A stretch of 64,000 nt of DNA, taken from positions 1-64,000 of the forward strand of contig NZ_LDOV01000047.1 of NCBI RefSeq assembly GCF_001029435.1, in the 5' to 3' direction. Source of the stretch: Photobacterium aphoticum (GTDB taxonomy: Bacteria > Pseudomonadota > Gammaproteobacteria > Enterobacterales > Vibrionaceae). Shown in pieces: positions 1-9,600 of the stretch. The translations under genes and the position numbers were made by a program. Every line of letters begins with the position of its first letter. The stretch's first letter is position 1. The notes beneath the pieces were generated by a model. It had not been told where the DNA came from, made no database searches, and saw nothing but the letters and a program-made list of their open reading frames with translations.

Positions 1-47
1 AGCGATCCTTCCCAAGGGTTGTTAAGAAAAAACCCTGTAGATACCCA

Positions 48-85
48 AGAAAAAACAATGCCGTTCACCTTAAGTGAACGGCATT
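48..85 (-). terminator. Rho-independent terminator, leftward
   Basis: A perfect 12-bp inverted repeat, AATGCCGTTCAC / GTGAACGGCATT (57-68 and 74-85), encloses a 5-nt loop. On the minus strand it is followed by GTTTTTT, so it stops leftward transcription. The stop codon of the small minus-strand ORF at 84-203 overlaps the start of the stem. Confidence 0.7.
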
Positions 86-203
86 AGCCCTCTGTGGCTG
101 CTTTTTTTTCACCGCCTACCCCCTCAGATTCCATGCCAATCTGCCGAATACAACCAATCAATCTATCCAGCGTTATCTCATTTATCATTTGGTTACATGC
201 CAT
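84..203 (-). CDS. Small hypothetical protein, 39 aa
   Basis: This short minus-strand ORF starts with ATG at 203 behind an AGAGAGATAATT stretch that could act as a weak ribosome binding site. It ends with TAA exactly where an intrinsic terminator begins. The peptide starts MACNQMINEITLDRLIGCIR and ends in a Lys/Glu-rich tail. I recognise no family. It may be a genuine small gene or the last exonless remnant of a longer gene whose upstream part is gone. The fit between stop codon and terminator is the main reason to list it. It lies head-to-head with nrdJa, so the region 204-376 would hold both promoters. Confidence 0.35.
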   Translation of the reverse strand: MACNQMINEITLDRLIGCIRQIGMESEGVGGEKKAATEG

Positions 204-376
204 AATTATCTCTCTGTCAAGACTTGAAGATCATCAGGGTTAGTGGTTTGATCTGCGGCTTGCCTCGTTCACGTCTTTCACGCTCAACAACGTGAACCCA
301 ATATAAAACAGTTTGTTATGAACAGTGGCGATTGGAAAAAGGCAACACACACGACATTAATTAAGGTGCATGCATA

Positions 377-2527
377 ATGGCGAAAACTCCAACGGCTTCG
401 GAAGTATCTCAAGCAATTGATATTGCATACCAATCGACCTCTATGGAGATCTGGGACAGCAAGTATCGACTGAAATCAAAGCATGGAGACGCGATTGATA
501 TCACGCTAGATGACACGTTCCAACGCGTTGCACGCGCACTGGCCGATCTAGAACAAGAAGACGTCAAAGAACACTGGTACAACGAATTCCTGTGGGCACT
601 GCGTAACGGTGCTATCCCAGCGGGTCGTATTACCTCTAATGCGGGTGCGTTTGAACACAAACCTGCCACCTCAACCATCAACTGTACCGTTTCTGGCACC
701 ATTGAAGATTCAATGGATGACATTCTGGGCAAAGTGCACGAAGCAGGCCTGACCCTGAAAGCTGGTTGTGGTATCGGCTACGACTTCTCTACCCTGCGTC
801 CACGTGGGGCATTCGTATCGGGTGCCGGTGCTTACACATCTGGCCCTATGTCGTTCATGGATATCTACGACAAAATGTGTTTCACCGTCTCCTCTGCCGG
901 TGGTCGTCGTGGCGCACAGATGGGTACGATGGATATCCGCCATCCTGACATTATCGATTTCATTCGCGCTAAGCGTGAAGATGGCCGCTTACGCCAATTC
1001 AACCTGTCACTGCTGATCACGGAAGACTTCATTGAAGCGGTGAAAAACGATGCTCCGTGGCAACTGCTGTTCCCTATCACAGCCAAAGAAGCCAAGCAGG
1101 ACAAGGTCGATCTCGACAACGATGACACCATCGTGTGGGCAGACTGGCCAACCAAACAAGAACTGATTGAAGACAGCGAAGGCCGTGTCGCGTGTAAGGT
1201 ATACCGCACCATGCCTGCACGTAACCTGTGGAATGTGATCATGACATCCACCTATGACTACGCTGAGCCGGGCTTCATTCTGATCGACAAAGTGAACCAG
1301 ATGAACAACAACTGGTTCTGTGAAGACATTCGCGCGACCAACCCATGTGGTGAGCAACCACTACCACCATACGGTGCATGTTTGTTGGGCTCCATTAACC
1401 TAACGAAATTTGTTCGTCAGCCATTTACCAATGATGCCTCGTTTGATTGGGACAGCTTCCGCCGCGTAGTGGCTATCTTTACCCGTATGTTGGACAACGT
1501 GGTGGAAATCAACCAGCTGCCGCTGGAAAAACAGCGCCATGAAATCGAACACAAACGTCGTCACGGTATGGGCTTTTTGGGCTTAGGCTCTACCATCACC
1601 ATGCTGCAACACAAATACGGCAGTGCGGCCTCTGTGGCGTTCACCGAGCAAGTGGCGCAAGAAATGGCGATCACCGGCTGGAAAGAATCGCTGAGCCTGG
1701 CAAAAGAAAAAGGCGTTGCTCCGATCATGAACGAAGAGTTCGAGATCACAGCAAAAATGTTACGCCTGCGTCCAGAAATGGCCCAAGACGGCATCAAACT
1801 GGGCGACAAGGTGAAAGGTAAAGTGCTGCACGCCAAATACAGCCGTTACATGCAGCAAGTGGCCGAGATTGAGCCAGAACTTGTCGACAAACTGGCGAAA
1901 CACGGCGGCCGCTTTACGCACCATAGTTCGATTGCGCCAACCGGGACGATTTCTCTGTCACTGGCGAACAATGCGAGTAACGGGATTGAGCCAAGCTTTG
2001 CCCATCACTACACCCGTAACGTGATTGTGCCGGGCAAGAAAACCAAAGAAAGCGTGGATGTATACAGCTTTGAGCTGTTAGCTTACCGTGAATTGGTGAA
2101 CGAACTGGCGATGCCATACAGCACCGACGAAGCGACCCGCCTACCGGAATACTTCATCACGGCAGACGACATTACCCCAAGCCAGCACGTAGAAGTGCAA
2201 GCAGCAGCACAACGCTGGATTGACTCATCGATCTCGAAAACCGCGAACGTCCCAACAGACTTCCCGTTTGAAGATTTCAAAGACATCTACATGGATGCCT
2301 ACGACAAAGGCCTGAAAGGCTGCACCACATTCCGTTTCAACCCGGAAGTGTTCCAGGGCGTCTTGGTGAAGGAAAAAGATCTGGAAAACACCACGTACGT
2401 GTTCACACTGGAAGACGGTTCCACCTTTGAAGCGAAGGGCAACGAAGAAATTGAGTATGATGGCGAAACGCACACTGCGGCTAACCTCTACGATGCCCTG
2501 AAAGAAGGCTACTACGGTAAATTTTAA
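377..2527 (+). CDS. nrdJa: Adenosylcobalamin-dependent (class II) ribonucleotide reductase, catalytic subunit NrdJa
   Basis: This protein reduces ribonucleotides to deoxyribonucleotides using a B12-generated thiyl radical, with no need for oxygen or an NrdB subunit. Its 716 residues carry the class II/class I fold signatures. NPCGEQPL near residues 322-329 contains the radical Cys324 with Asn322 and Glu326. Cys103 (INCTV) and Cys335 are candidates for the reducing pair. A substrate-loop motif APTGTISL appears in the C-terminal third. The C-terminal redox Cys-rich tail is absent here and is supplied by the next gene 20 bp downstream, so the enzyme is split in the way described for Pseudomonas NrdJa/NrdJb. 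An AAGGTG ribosome binding site precedes the ATG. No NrdR box or cobalamin riboswitch was recognised upstream. Confidence 0.93.
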   Translation: MAKTPTASEVSQAIDIAYQSTSMEIWDSKYRLKSKHGDAIDITLDDTFQRVARALADLEQEDVKEHWYNEFLWALRNGAIPAGRITSNAGAFEHKPATSTINCTVSGTIEDSMDDILGKVHEAGLTLKAGCGIGYDFSTLRPRGAFVSGAGAYTSGPMSFMDIYDKMCFTVSSAGGRRGAQMGTMDIRHPDIIDFIRAKREDGRLRQFNLSLLITEDFIEAVKNDAPWQLLFPITAKEAKQDKVDLDNDDTIVWADWPTKQELIEDSEGRVACKVYRTMPARNLWNVIMTSTYDYAEPGFILIDKVNQMNNNWFCEDIRATNPCGEQPLPPYGACLLGSINLTKFVRQPFTNDASFDWDSFRRVVAIFTRMLDNVVEINQLPLEKQRHEIEHKRRHGMGFLGLGSTITMLQHKYGSAASVAFTEQVAQEMAITGWKESLSLAKEKGVAPIMNEEFEITAKMLRLRPEMAQDGIKLGDKVKGKVLHAKYSRYMQQVAEIEPELVDKLAKHGGRFTHHSSIAPTGTISLSLANNASNGIEPSFAHHYTRNVIVPGKKTKESVDVYSFELLAYRELVNELAMPYSTDEATRLPEYFITADDITPSQHVEVQAAAQRWIDSSISKTANVPTDFPFEDFKDIYMDAYDKGLKGCTTFRFNPEVFQGVLVKEKDLENTTYVFTLEDGSTFEAKGNEEIEYDGETHTAANLYDALKEGYYGKF

Positions 2528-2547
2528 GGTATATAGGTCATACACTC

Positions 2548-3246
2548 ATGGTCAAAAAGATTGACGGCAAAATCGTTGCATTCAAAGTAAAAAGCCAAGA
2601 ACAAGAAACTGCGCAGCCAGCCGCACCCGCAACGCCGGAAGTTGAAGTGCAGCACATGCACGAAGACATGCCGCGCCCGGAAAAGCTGCTGGGAACTACC
2701 TATAAGCTGAAAACGCCGGAGCACATTTCAGAGCACTCATTGTTCATCACCATTAACGATGTGGTATTGAACGAAGGCACGGAGCATGAAACCCGCCGTC
2801 CGTTTGAAGTGTTCATCAACTCAAAGAGCCTTGAACACTACCAGTGGATTGTGGCACTGACGCGCATTATGTCGGCGGTATTCCGTAAAGGCGGCGATTG
2901 CACGTTCCTGGTTGAAGAACTCCGCTCGGTATTCGATCCACGCGGTGGCTACTGGAACAAAGGCAAGTACGTCCCTTCTCTGATCGCAGAAATCGGTAAC
3001 GTGATTGAACAGCACCTGACAGAGATCGGCATGCTGGGCAAACCGGAAGTGGATGCCCACCAGCAAGCGTTTCTGGAAGCGAAAAAGGCGGAACTGGCGG
3101 GCAAACCAGAGCCAGCAGCGGAAGAAGAAACCGGCGGTAACTTTCCACCGAGTGCGACACTTTGCTACAAGTGCCACAACAAATCCGTGATCGTCAAAGA
3201 CGGCTGCCAGACCTGCCTGAACTGCGGCGATTCGAAGTGCGGTTAA
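2548..3246 (+). CDS. nrdJb: Class II ribonucleotide reductase C-terminal subunit NrdJb
   Basis: This 232-aa protein is the detached C-terminal part of the B12-dependent reductase. The N-terminal 40 residues are a Lys- and Pro-rich linker. Residues about 45-170 match the domain that follows the barrel in unsplit NrdJ. The tail carries paired cysteines (Cys206/Cys209 and Cys220/Cys223/Cys226, then Cys231), a zinc-ribbon-like and redox-active arrangement that would re-reduce the active site of NrdJa. It lies 20 bp after nrdJa, almost certainly in one transcript, and ends at a strong terminator. By family knowledge both halves are needed for turnover. The assignment rests on context plus the Cys pattern. 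Confidence 0.88.
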   Translation: MVKKIDGKIVAFKVKSQEQETAQPAAPATPEVEVQHMHEDMPRPEKLLGTTYKLKTPEHISEHSLFITINDVVLNEGTEHETRRPFEVFINSKSLEHYQWIVALTRIMSAVFRKGGDCTFLVEELRSVFDPRGGYWNKGKYVPSLIAEIGNVIEQHLTEIGMLGKPEVDAHQQAFLEAKKAELAGKPEPAAEEETGGNFPPSATLCYKCHNKSVIVKDGCQTCLNCGDSKCG

Positions 3247-3275
3247 GTCCGACCAAGTGAGCCTGTACCGATAAT

Positions 3276-3301
3276 AAAAAAGCTGCTTCGGCAGCTTTTT
3301 T
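3276..3301 (+). terminator. Rho-independent terminator of nrdJab
   Basis: The stem AAAAAGCTGC / GCAGCTTTTT with a TTCG tetraloop begins about 30 bp after the nrdJb stop. It has U-tracts on both sides, so it may also stop leftward transcripts from the biosynthetic operon. Confidence 0.85.
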
Positions 3302-3459
3302 GTTGGTTCTGGTAGTGTTCAAAATCCTGTATCAGCGAAGACATATCTATGAACACCCTCTGACTGCGCAACGCCTTAATCCTTATTTGATAAGAAAATT
3401 CACTAACCAATATATGTTATTCAGAGGTACAACAAAGCAATATTAATGCTCTAGGTAAA

Positions 3460-4167
3460 TCAATTATCGACATCTAATTCATTAATACAACTTGCGTTTA
3501 TAATATCAAACTCAATTGGCTTTATATCATAGTCAAAGTGTTCTTTTATAAATTTTGATAAATTGCTTTTACTTACATTATGTATTTCCTTATAACCACT
3601 ATGGCTGTATATCTCTAACTGAGTGTCACGAATAAATAAAAATCGATGACCAACAACCATCGAGAATCGTAACTGATTGCTAAACGGGTAAGTTATATCG
3701 GTAGAAAAACGGTTAGCTATACCTTGCCGGATTTCAGCTTCTGGTTTTTCCGCAATATCTATTTCCATTTGTTTCTTTTCGACACCATGTTTGAAATGGT
3801 AAACAGTGATGACACCGTTTACTATTTCAGTTCTATAGCGCATTCCGTAGCATTCATACACAATAGGGTTTTCTGCTGGAAACAGTTGAATAGATGGCCA
3901 ACCATTACCGATATCAGCAAAATAACGTTGGTGGCCAATTTCAAGCCTTACCAACCGGTGGATTTCTTGTCCGTCAATACGAGCAGAATGTAAGTGAACA
4001 TCAAGGCCGGCAGCTCTACCTGCCTCTAAATAACTCAATGTTTTGTCTGAGCAAGTGCCTCCATATGCTGTTGTGGTGGGCCGCACATTATTGAGTAAGT
4101 AAAGGTTATGAAATGGTTCTTGCTTGAATTTATCAAACAATATTTTTTGAGCTAATTGTACTGTCAC
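3460..4167 (-). CDS. Arylamine N-acetyltransferase-like protein
   Basis: This 235-aa protein resembles the NAT family, which acylates amines or hydroxylamines from acyl-CoA through a Cys-His-Asp triad. The triad can be read as Cys39 (GGTCSDK, equivalent to the family RGGxCxE), His70 and Asp85 (FADIGNGWPS, equivalent to the family VDVGFG). It is shorter than typical NATs of about 270-280 residues and its C-terminal half is divergent, so the acyl donor may not be acetyl-CoA. The start is GTG, and GTGA overlaps the stop of the upstream amidotransferase gene by 4 nt, which indicates translational coupling. It is the last gene of the four-gene operon. The triad is seen in the sequence; a tailoring role is inferred. 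Confidence 0.65.
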   Translation of the reverse strand: MTVQLAQKILFDKFKQEPFHNLYLLNNVRPTTTAYGGTCSDKTLSYLEAGRAAGLDVHLHSARIDGQEIHRLVRLEIGHQRYFADIGNGWPSIQLFPAENPIVYECYGMRYRTEIVNGVITVYHFKHGVEKKQMEIDIAEKPEAEIRQGIANRFSTDITYPFSNQLRFSMVVGHRFLFIRDTQLEIYSHSGYKEIHNVSKSNLSKFIKEHFDYDIKPIEFDIINASCINELDVDN

Positions 4168-5600
4168 CTGTGAGTATCCCCGCGTTTTGCAATAACGGCA
4201 TCAAATGTTGGGTAGCTAAAAAAATAAGTATTATCCACATCGTGAGTAAATAACTGTTCCCAAATTTTCTTAAGTTCGACCATTTCCATATTTCCATTTC
4301 GGGTTAAATAGGTCACTACCAACTTACGTATGCCACTACCTACATCAAATGATGTTTTTTTTCGAATAGCTATTTCAGTAGGTAATAAGTGACCAAATGT
4401 ATCCCTAAGAGCTACCTTATTACGACCATTCGAATAGAACTTTTTGTGTTCCAAAGTATCCGCTATCTGCTTAACCGCACGATCTAAAAATGGACATCGA
4501 ACCTCAATACTATGCGCCATACTGCACATATCTAGCCGGCGAAGCTCAGTAAAGCACATGTCGGTTATTAGTTTTGTACGGATTGATTGCCATTCTTGTT
4601 CTAATAGATGCTCATGGTACCCAGCAAATAGTTCGTCAGCACCCTCACCCGTTAGTACGACCTTTAATCCCTCCTTATTTACAGCTTCTGCTAATAAATA
4701 AGTCGCCAAGCCGTTGCTTATGATCGATGGGTTGTAGCTCTCCGTTGTGTAAAGCACTTTGGCAATCAATGCTGGTAACTCTTGCTCAGTTGGCAATGGA
4801 ATGTAGTGAACTTGTTTTAACCCTAAGAACTGAACAAGATGATTAACCATTGCGACATCAGAACTATCAGGATCGCCAAGGACAAAATAAGTGATGTCCT
4901 GGCGGTATTGATGAGCTAATGCCGCAATAATCGAGCTATCCAAGCCACCACTCAAGAAAACACCAAACGGCTGTTTTGGCAAACGCTTAATAACCGCTTG
5001 TTCCATCGCTACAGCCAGACTGGACGTAGTGTTGGCTGGTAGTTGATGTACTGCTATTTGTGTTAGCTTTCCAGTGGTTAAATCTAACTGGCTAATACCA
5101 AGTGGTACTTGCTCGAACCATTCAATGTTTTGCAAGGCTTTAAGTTCACTTACAACAAATAGGTTATTGCTGTCGCGACCATAAAATAGTGGTTTTTTAC
5201 CCATATGGTCGCGCAATAAGTAAAGAGTATGCGTCTCACGTTCATAGATAATCCCTGAGTAAAACCCGTCTAACTCAGCTAGTACGTGAGTACCTAATTT
5301 CGTAAATAGCGGTGTAATAACATGTGTATCACATTGACAATTTAGGGTTAGGTTGTGATGTTTAATAAGTGCATCTGCATTATATATCTCGCCATTAAAT
5401 GCCCCTATTAAATCACCAGCTTTGTATGGCTGACGACCAGCGATACTTTCATCATTAATCGCCAAACGTACAAAGCCAATAACTAATTGATTGCTTACCC
5501 AGCAGTACTGATCATCTGGCCCACGATGAGAAAGTCGAGCGAGAGTGGCTGACATGCTTTGCTCCGCAGTGTCACCATAAAGTAACGCTATTCCGCACAT
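4164..5600 (-). CDS. Asparagine synthetase (glutamine-hydrolysing)-like amidotransferase
   Basis: This 478-aa two-domain enzyme has an N-terminal class II glutamine amidotransferase domain with nucleophile Cys2 (MCGIALLYG) and the RGPDD and NGEIYN motifs. It is followed by an ATP-pyrophosphatase synthetase domain with SGGLDSS at 217-223 and a GEGADELFAGY motif. It would activate a carboxylate by adenylation and transfer ammonia or another amine to it. It is shorter than housekeeping AsnB, which has about 550 residues. Its start overlaps the upstream GTP cyclohydrolase-NADAR gene by 13 nt, and its end overlaps the NAT-like gene by 4 nt. The setting suggests amide-bond formation on a metabolite rather than bulk asparagine synthesis, in the manner of the synthetases of several antibiotic pathways. 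Confidence 0.82.
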   Translation of the reverse strand: MCGIALLYGDTAEQSMSATLARLSHRGPDDQYCWVSNQLVIGFVRLAINDESIAGRQPYKAGDLIGAFNGEIYNADALIKHHNLTLNCQCDTHVITPLFTKLGTHVLAELDGFYSGIIYERETHTLYLLRDHMGKKPLFYGRDSNNLFVVSELKALQNIEWFEQVPLGISQLDLTTGKLTQIAVHQLPANTTSSLAVAMEQAVIKRLPKQPFGVFLSGGLDSSIIAALAHQYRQDITYFVLGDPDSSDVAMVNHLVQFLGLKQVHYIPLPTEQELPALIAKVLYTTESYNPSIISNGLATYLLAEAVNKEGLKVVLTGEGADELFAGYHEHLLEQEWQSIRTKLITDMCFTELRRLDMCSMAHSIEVRCPFLDRAVKQIADTLEHKKFYSNGRNKVALRDTFGHLLPTEIAIRKKTSFDVGSGIRKLVVTYLTRNGNMEMVELKKIWEQLFTHDVDNTYFFSYPTFDAVIAKRGDTHR

Positions 5601-6646
5601 AGTTGTGGTTCTTTATTATTCAGTAACTCGCTGCGTAATTGCACTAACAAATTACCTAGTCGGTTTAATCCTGTACCGTCCCCGGCGTCACCCCAATAGC
5701 TGTCATTACGTGTATGTTCGGCTATATTACGTTGCTGCGTAGATAATAATAACTCTTTGAGTTCAGGGTGCTGGGTAAACTTCGCTGCAAGTGCTTGCCA
5801 CATAACCTTTTCTTTTACATCGTACCAATTAGCCTTGAGATACTGTGATTCCAGTTGTTGAGCAATTTGTTTAGCTAATATTGGGGTTACTGCTGAACGA
5901 ATTCGCTCTTGTAATACTGGCTCACTAAACTTTTGTGCTTGGTAAAAGTGCTCAGTTGTACGCCAAATTTTACCCTGCAGATAAACAGCATGTTGTGAAA
6001 AGTTGGAAAACTCCCCCCACGTTTGATCGGAATGATAAAAGTGGATTGAGCTAGTATTGTCATGTTCAAGGCCCAAGGGCAAGCAGTGTCCTAATTTGTC
6101 ATTCTTACTCTGTAAGTAATCTGCATTTTCGGGACGCACTTGTGGGTGAGTATTAACCACCTCTACTGCGATACCAGCCTCTTCCAGTGCACGTCGTTTT
6201 CGCGGGTTGTTTGACACTAGACGAACTTGTTCTATTGCCATTTTTTTTAGCACTTTGATAGCTGGCGTATAGTCACGAATATCTTGTTCTAAGCCCATAG
6301 CTTGGAATGATTCAGCGGTATCTAATGCTTCGGTCTGCATTTTATATACTGCTTGAATCTTCTTTGACAGACCTTGGCCACGCCCTTCTTGATGCAAATG
6401 AAAAATTATGCCGCTTCCGTCGTGTGCCATGGATTTCATGGCTTCGCGCAATTGGTCTGCGCAGTCGCAATCTCGCGCTTCAAAGACTTCTGAAGCTAAG
6501 CATGAGGAATGTAATCGCACCATTGGCTTACTTCCTAGCTTATTTATATCACCAAAAGTAACCACTCGTAGCAATTCGTTACCAGTATCATACATTCTAA
6601 ATGTGCCATGAGGTGTAGGTAGTTCGCAGTAATTTATATAAGGCAT
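5588..6646 (-). CDS. GTP cyclohydrolase II (RibA-like) fused to NADAR/YbiA N-glycosidase domain
   Basis: Residues about 1-185 of this 352-aa protein are a GTP cyclohydrolase II domain. It keeps the three zinc cysteines with native spacing (Cys49, Cys60, Cys62), the QEGRGQGL loop and the DIRDY and SNNPRK segments. Residues about 201-341 are a NADAR (COG3236, DUF1768) domain with GEFSNFS, a TTEHFYQA motif and the DSYWGDAGDGTGLNRL signature. In known fusions the NADAR part cleaves the N-glycosidic bond of the first riboflavin-pathway intermediates. NADAR homologues can also remove ADP-ribose from guanine. Together the two halves would turn GTP into a free triaminopyrimidinone plus ribose phosphate. 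It starts 1 nt after the upstream glycosyltransferase gene. The genetic setting argues against a plain riboflavin role. Confidence 0.85.
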   Translation of the reverse strand: MPYINYCELPTPHGTFRMYDTGNELLRVVTFGDINKLGSKPMVRLHSSCLASEVFEARDCDCADQLREAMKSMAHDGSGIIFHLHQEGRGQGLSKKIQAVYKMQTEALDTAESFQAMGLEQDIRDYTPAIKVLKKMAIEQVRLVSNNPRKRRALEEAGIAVEVVNTHPQVRPENADYLQSKNDKLGHCLPLGLEHDNTSSIHFYHSDQTWGEFSNFSQHAVYLQGKIWRTTEHFYQAQKFSEPVLQERIRSAVTPILAKQIAQQLESQYLKANWYDVKEKVMWQALAAKFTQHPELKELLLSTQQRNIAEHTRNDSYWGDAGDGTGLNRLGNLLVQLRSELLNNKEPQLCAE

Positions 6647-6647
6647 T

Positions 6648-9600
6648 TTATTCTAATATCTCAACAGTTTGCTGGTGTGCATTTGCAAAGCTAGTACTCT
6701 GCGGCACTATTTGATTTAAAAACTCATAAATATGGTGCTCGTTCATTTGCTTAACCTGAGCTTCGAGTGTTGCAATCGTGGCAGAGTTAAAGGAGCGAGT
6801 AAGGTATTCACACAGCTCCGTAAGTTCTGGAAATTTTGATAATGCTTGTGCCAAGCCATTGATTCGATAGAAACTATGTTTTAAACGTGCAAGACGAGTG
6901 TTGCGTGCAGCCCTAGTAGCTTTCCAAACATTGGTAATTTCAGCAGGGGTAAAAACCAGATTATGCTGTTCTTTTGCAAGTAGAAAATTTTGCAAACCTG
7001 CATACAGAGCTGATCCCATAATCTCATCCTGTACCTTCTCTAAGTCTAAAATTTTCTCGTTTTGCACACGACCAGTGTGTTGCACAGGAAAAGGGGCACT
7101 TTTAATACTTAGCCGACGATAATGCTTATTAACCATTGCCCAAACCATATCTGAACGGCGTGCTTCACGGCCATTAATTTTAGGGATTAAGTTAGGTGTT
7201 TGTGTTAACGCCTTAGGATTTAATACAAAGGTATTACCACCACGATTGACCGTGTCTTTCATTGCCATCAGGGAGTATGAAAAGCATTCCGGAATTATAC
7301 TCCGAGTAAGTGGGAAGCCTGTGACTAACAACGGAGCATGAGCAAACAAGCGTGCACGAGCTTCCGCTACAGTTTCGCCTTTGTAAGCAGGTTCAAGCCA
7401 AAATGGAACTTCTAAATGTCCCGAATGTTTACGAGATAAATCGTAGTAATAATCAGGGTACTTATTTCGAAGTATTGTGTTTTCTCCACTGCGGTCAGGC
7501 AGTTCAATATTACTTGATAGTGTATCTAGCCAACGTAAATTATGCAGCAGATCTACCAACTGACCACGTAGGCCATTTAATGGTGGATTGGGTGAGGAAC
7601 CCTGATATTGCCCAATCACAACATCAATACCCTCTTGTTTAAACCTTGGTAACCAAGGAAGGTACTGCTTTGCACGCGCATCTAGGCGCATGTCATCATC
7701 AAGAATCCAAGCAATGCTATCCGGATTCGCTTCGCATATTAACCCTACGTACTTTTGCAACATACTGCGTGCATGTGCTATACCCACTTGCCCCCTCTGA
7801 CGGTTAGCGAAGCCTAAACCAAATAAACCTCTTTCAGAGTCTTCTATTTGTTGTTCCTCGGTAATTATTCGCACATTGCCGAGTGGCCGCTTGCTATCTT
7901 CAAAAACAGCTGTCAAAGAGCTCGCTGAACAACCATTACACAAAACAATAGTGTTTACCTCTGATAAATAACTACACTGAGAAAGTTCGGCAATACTGTT
8001 AAGCAATGGTAATAATTTATGGGCATCACCTGTAATCACACCAATAGTTAATGAAAAAGGTGCCGACAGTTCTGCTAGCGGAGCTAGGGGCAACCTGACT
8101 TGCTGTGCTAGCTTCAGGTTATAGTCAATACCGGTTAATCGTTGACGAAACGCTTGATAGCCCTCCATCTCCGGCATATTTGTGGTATGCAACGATTGAC
8201 GCATTAAGAACTTAAGACATGGATGATCCGCATGATGAATACTCAGATAAGCGCGCCGCACCATGTGTTCGAAACCCAACTCACTCCATGGCCGAATATC
8301 CGAACCATAATCAATCAACTTCACTTCATTCTGGGTTTTGATCAAGTTTTTCGGATGAATGTTATTGCATACAATACCCACTTTACTGCAACTATGAAGT
8401 AAGTTAATCACTTGTTCACAGTAGCCACCTTGGTAAGGGATGCTCACCTCATAGGGGTAAGTGAGAACTAAGTTTTTACCATCTGAAACGACTTCATCAA
8501 GGGCATATAATCCTGGCAGATCACGCCATTGTGAACCGTCCTGTTGTAAAAGCTTGATTTGCTCAGCCGGTATACGCGTTTTCCAGTAATCTATACACTT
8601 AAAAACACGTTTACCGTCAGTCATCACAATGGCTTCAGAGCCAATACCAAGTAGCTGCAGATCGTCCGTATCGATACAAAATAACTTATTGATACGAGCA
8701 CGGGCTTCGTCAGTTCGGCACTGTGTTATTTTATGAACTAGTTCTGTTTGCTCCTTTTTGAGCTGCTCATTAAGGCTGTCGTCGCACATCTGACGAGCAC
8801 CTAATTCTGTCAATAGTACTGAAATAACATTTTTGTTTTTACAATATGGTTGCCCTTGCAGCGGCCAATCTCTTAATACCCATGCGCTATGACCGATGTT
8901 CTCTTTGGCTACAAAAGCAGTAGCCGTCTCAATACATGTTTGCTGAGCGCATAAATTGTAGCAAGTGATTCCCTGCTGTCTCACAAATTCAAGAAACGCG
9001 CTTAATTCGTTCAAGTTTACATCTTGAATTGCAGTTAAGACTAGGTTAAAACCAACTAGATGCTGTTGGCCTACTTGGTGAATTCGCTCGATTACTTGAC
9101 TTAACTTACTAAACGAAATACATCCTAACTCAATACCAAGTGTTAACGCTATTTGAATTGCAGGCTTTGATTCTATTTCCGATGATGTTTCTGGTTCCCA
9201 GTTAAATAGACTCTGCGCACGATTAAGAAATGCTTTACGCTGCGAGTTACTCATACGCCCATGATACTTCAACCAAAATGCTGACAAACCTTTTTTCTTA
9301 GCTGGTGAGTTTGGTGTACTAAGCCGCTGGCGATCATTATCTGCATAATGATTTAACAGTGAGTCATTTATGCTGAGGTAGCGGATCGCTTCTAATTCAC
9401 AGAGACGTATGCACAAATCACGATCAGTGCAGCTGCATAGATGCTCATCAAAACCACCTACCATCAGCATGATATCGAGTGATAAAAACAGGTTAGAACC
9501 TTGAATACCAGGATTACCCCGTAAAAATTGGTCTTCTCTTAACGATTTAGGAGGTAAGCACTTGATATAACTCCGGCCATTTCCTTCAAATCGGTAGAAC

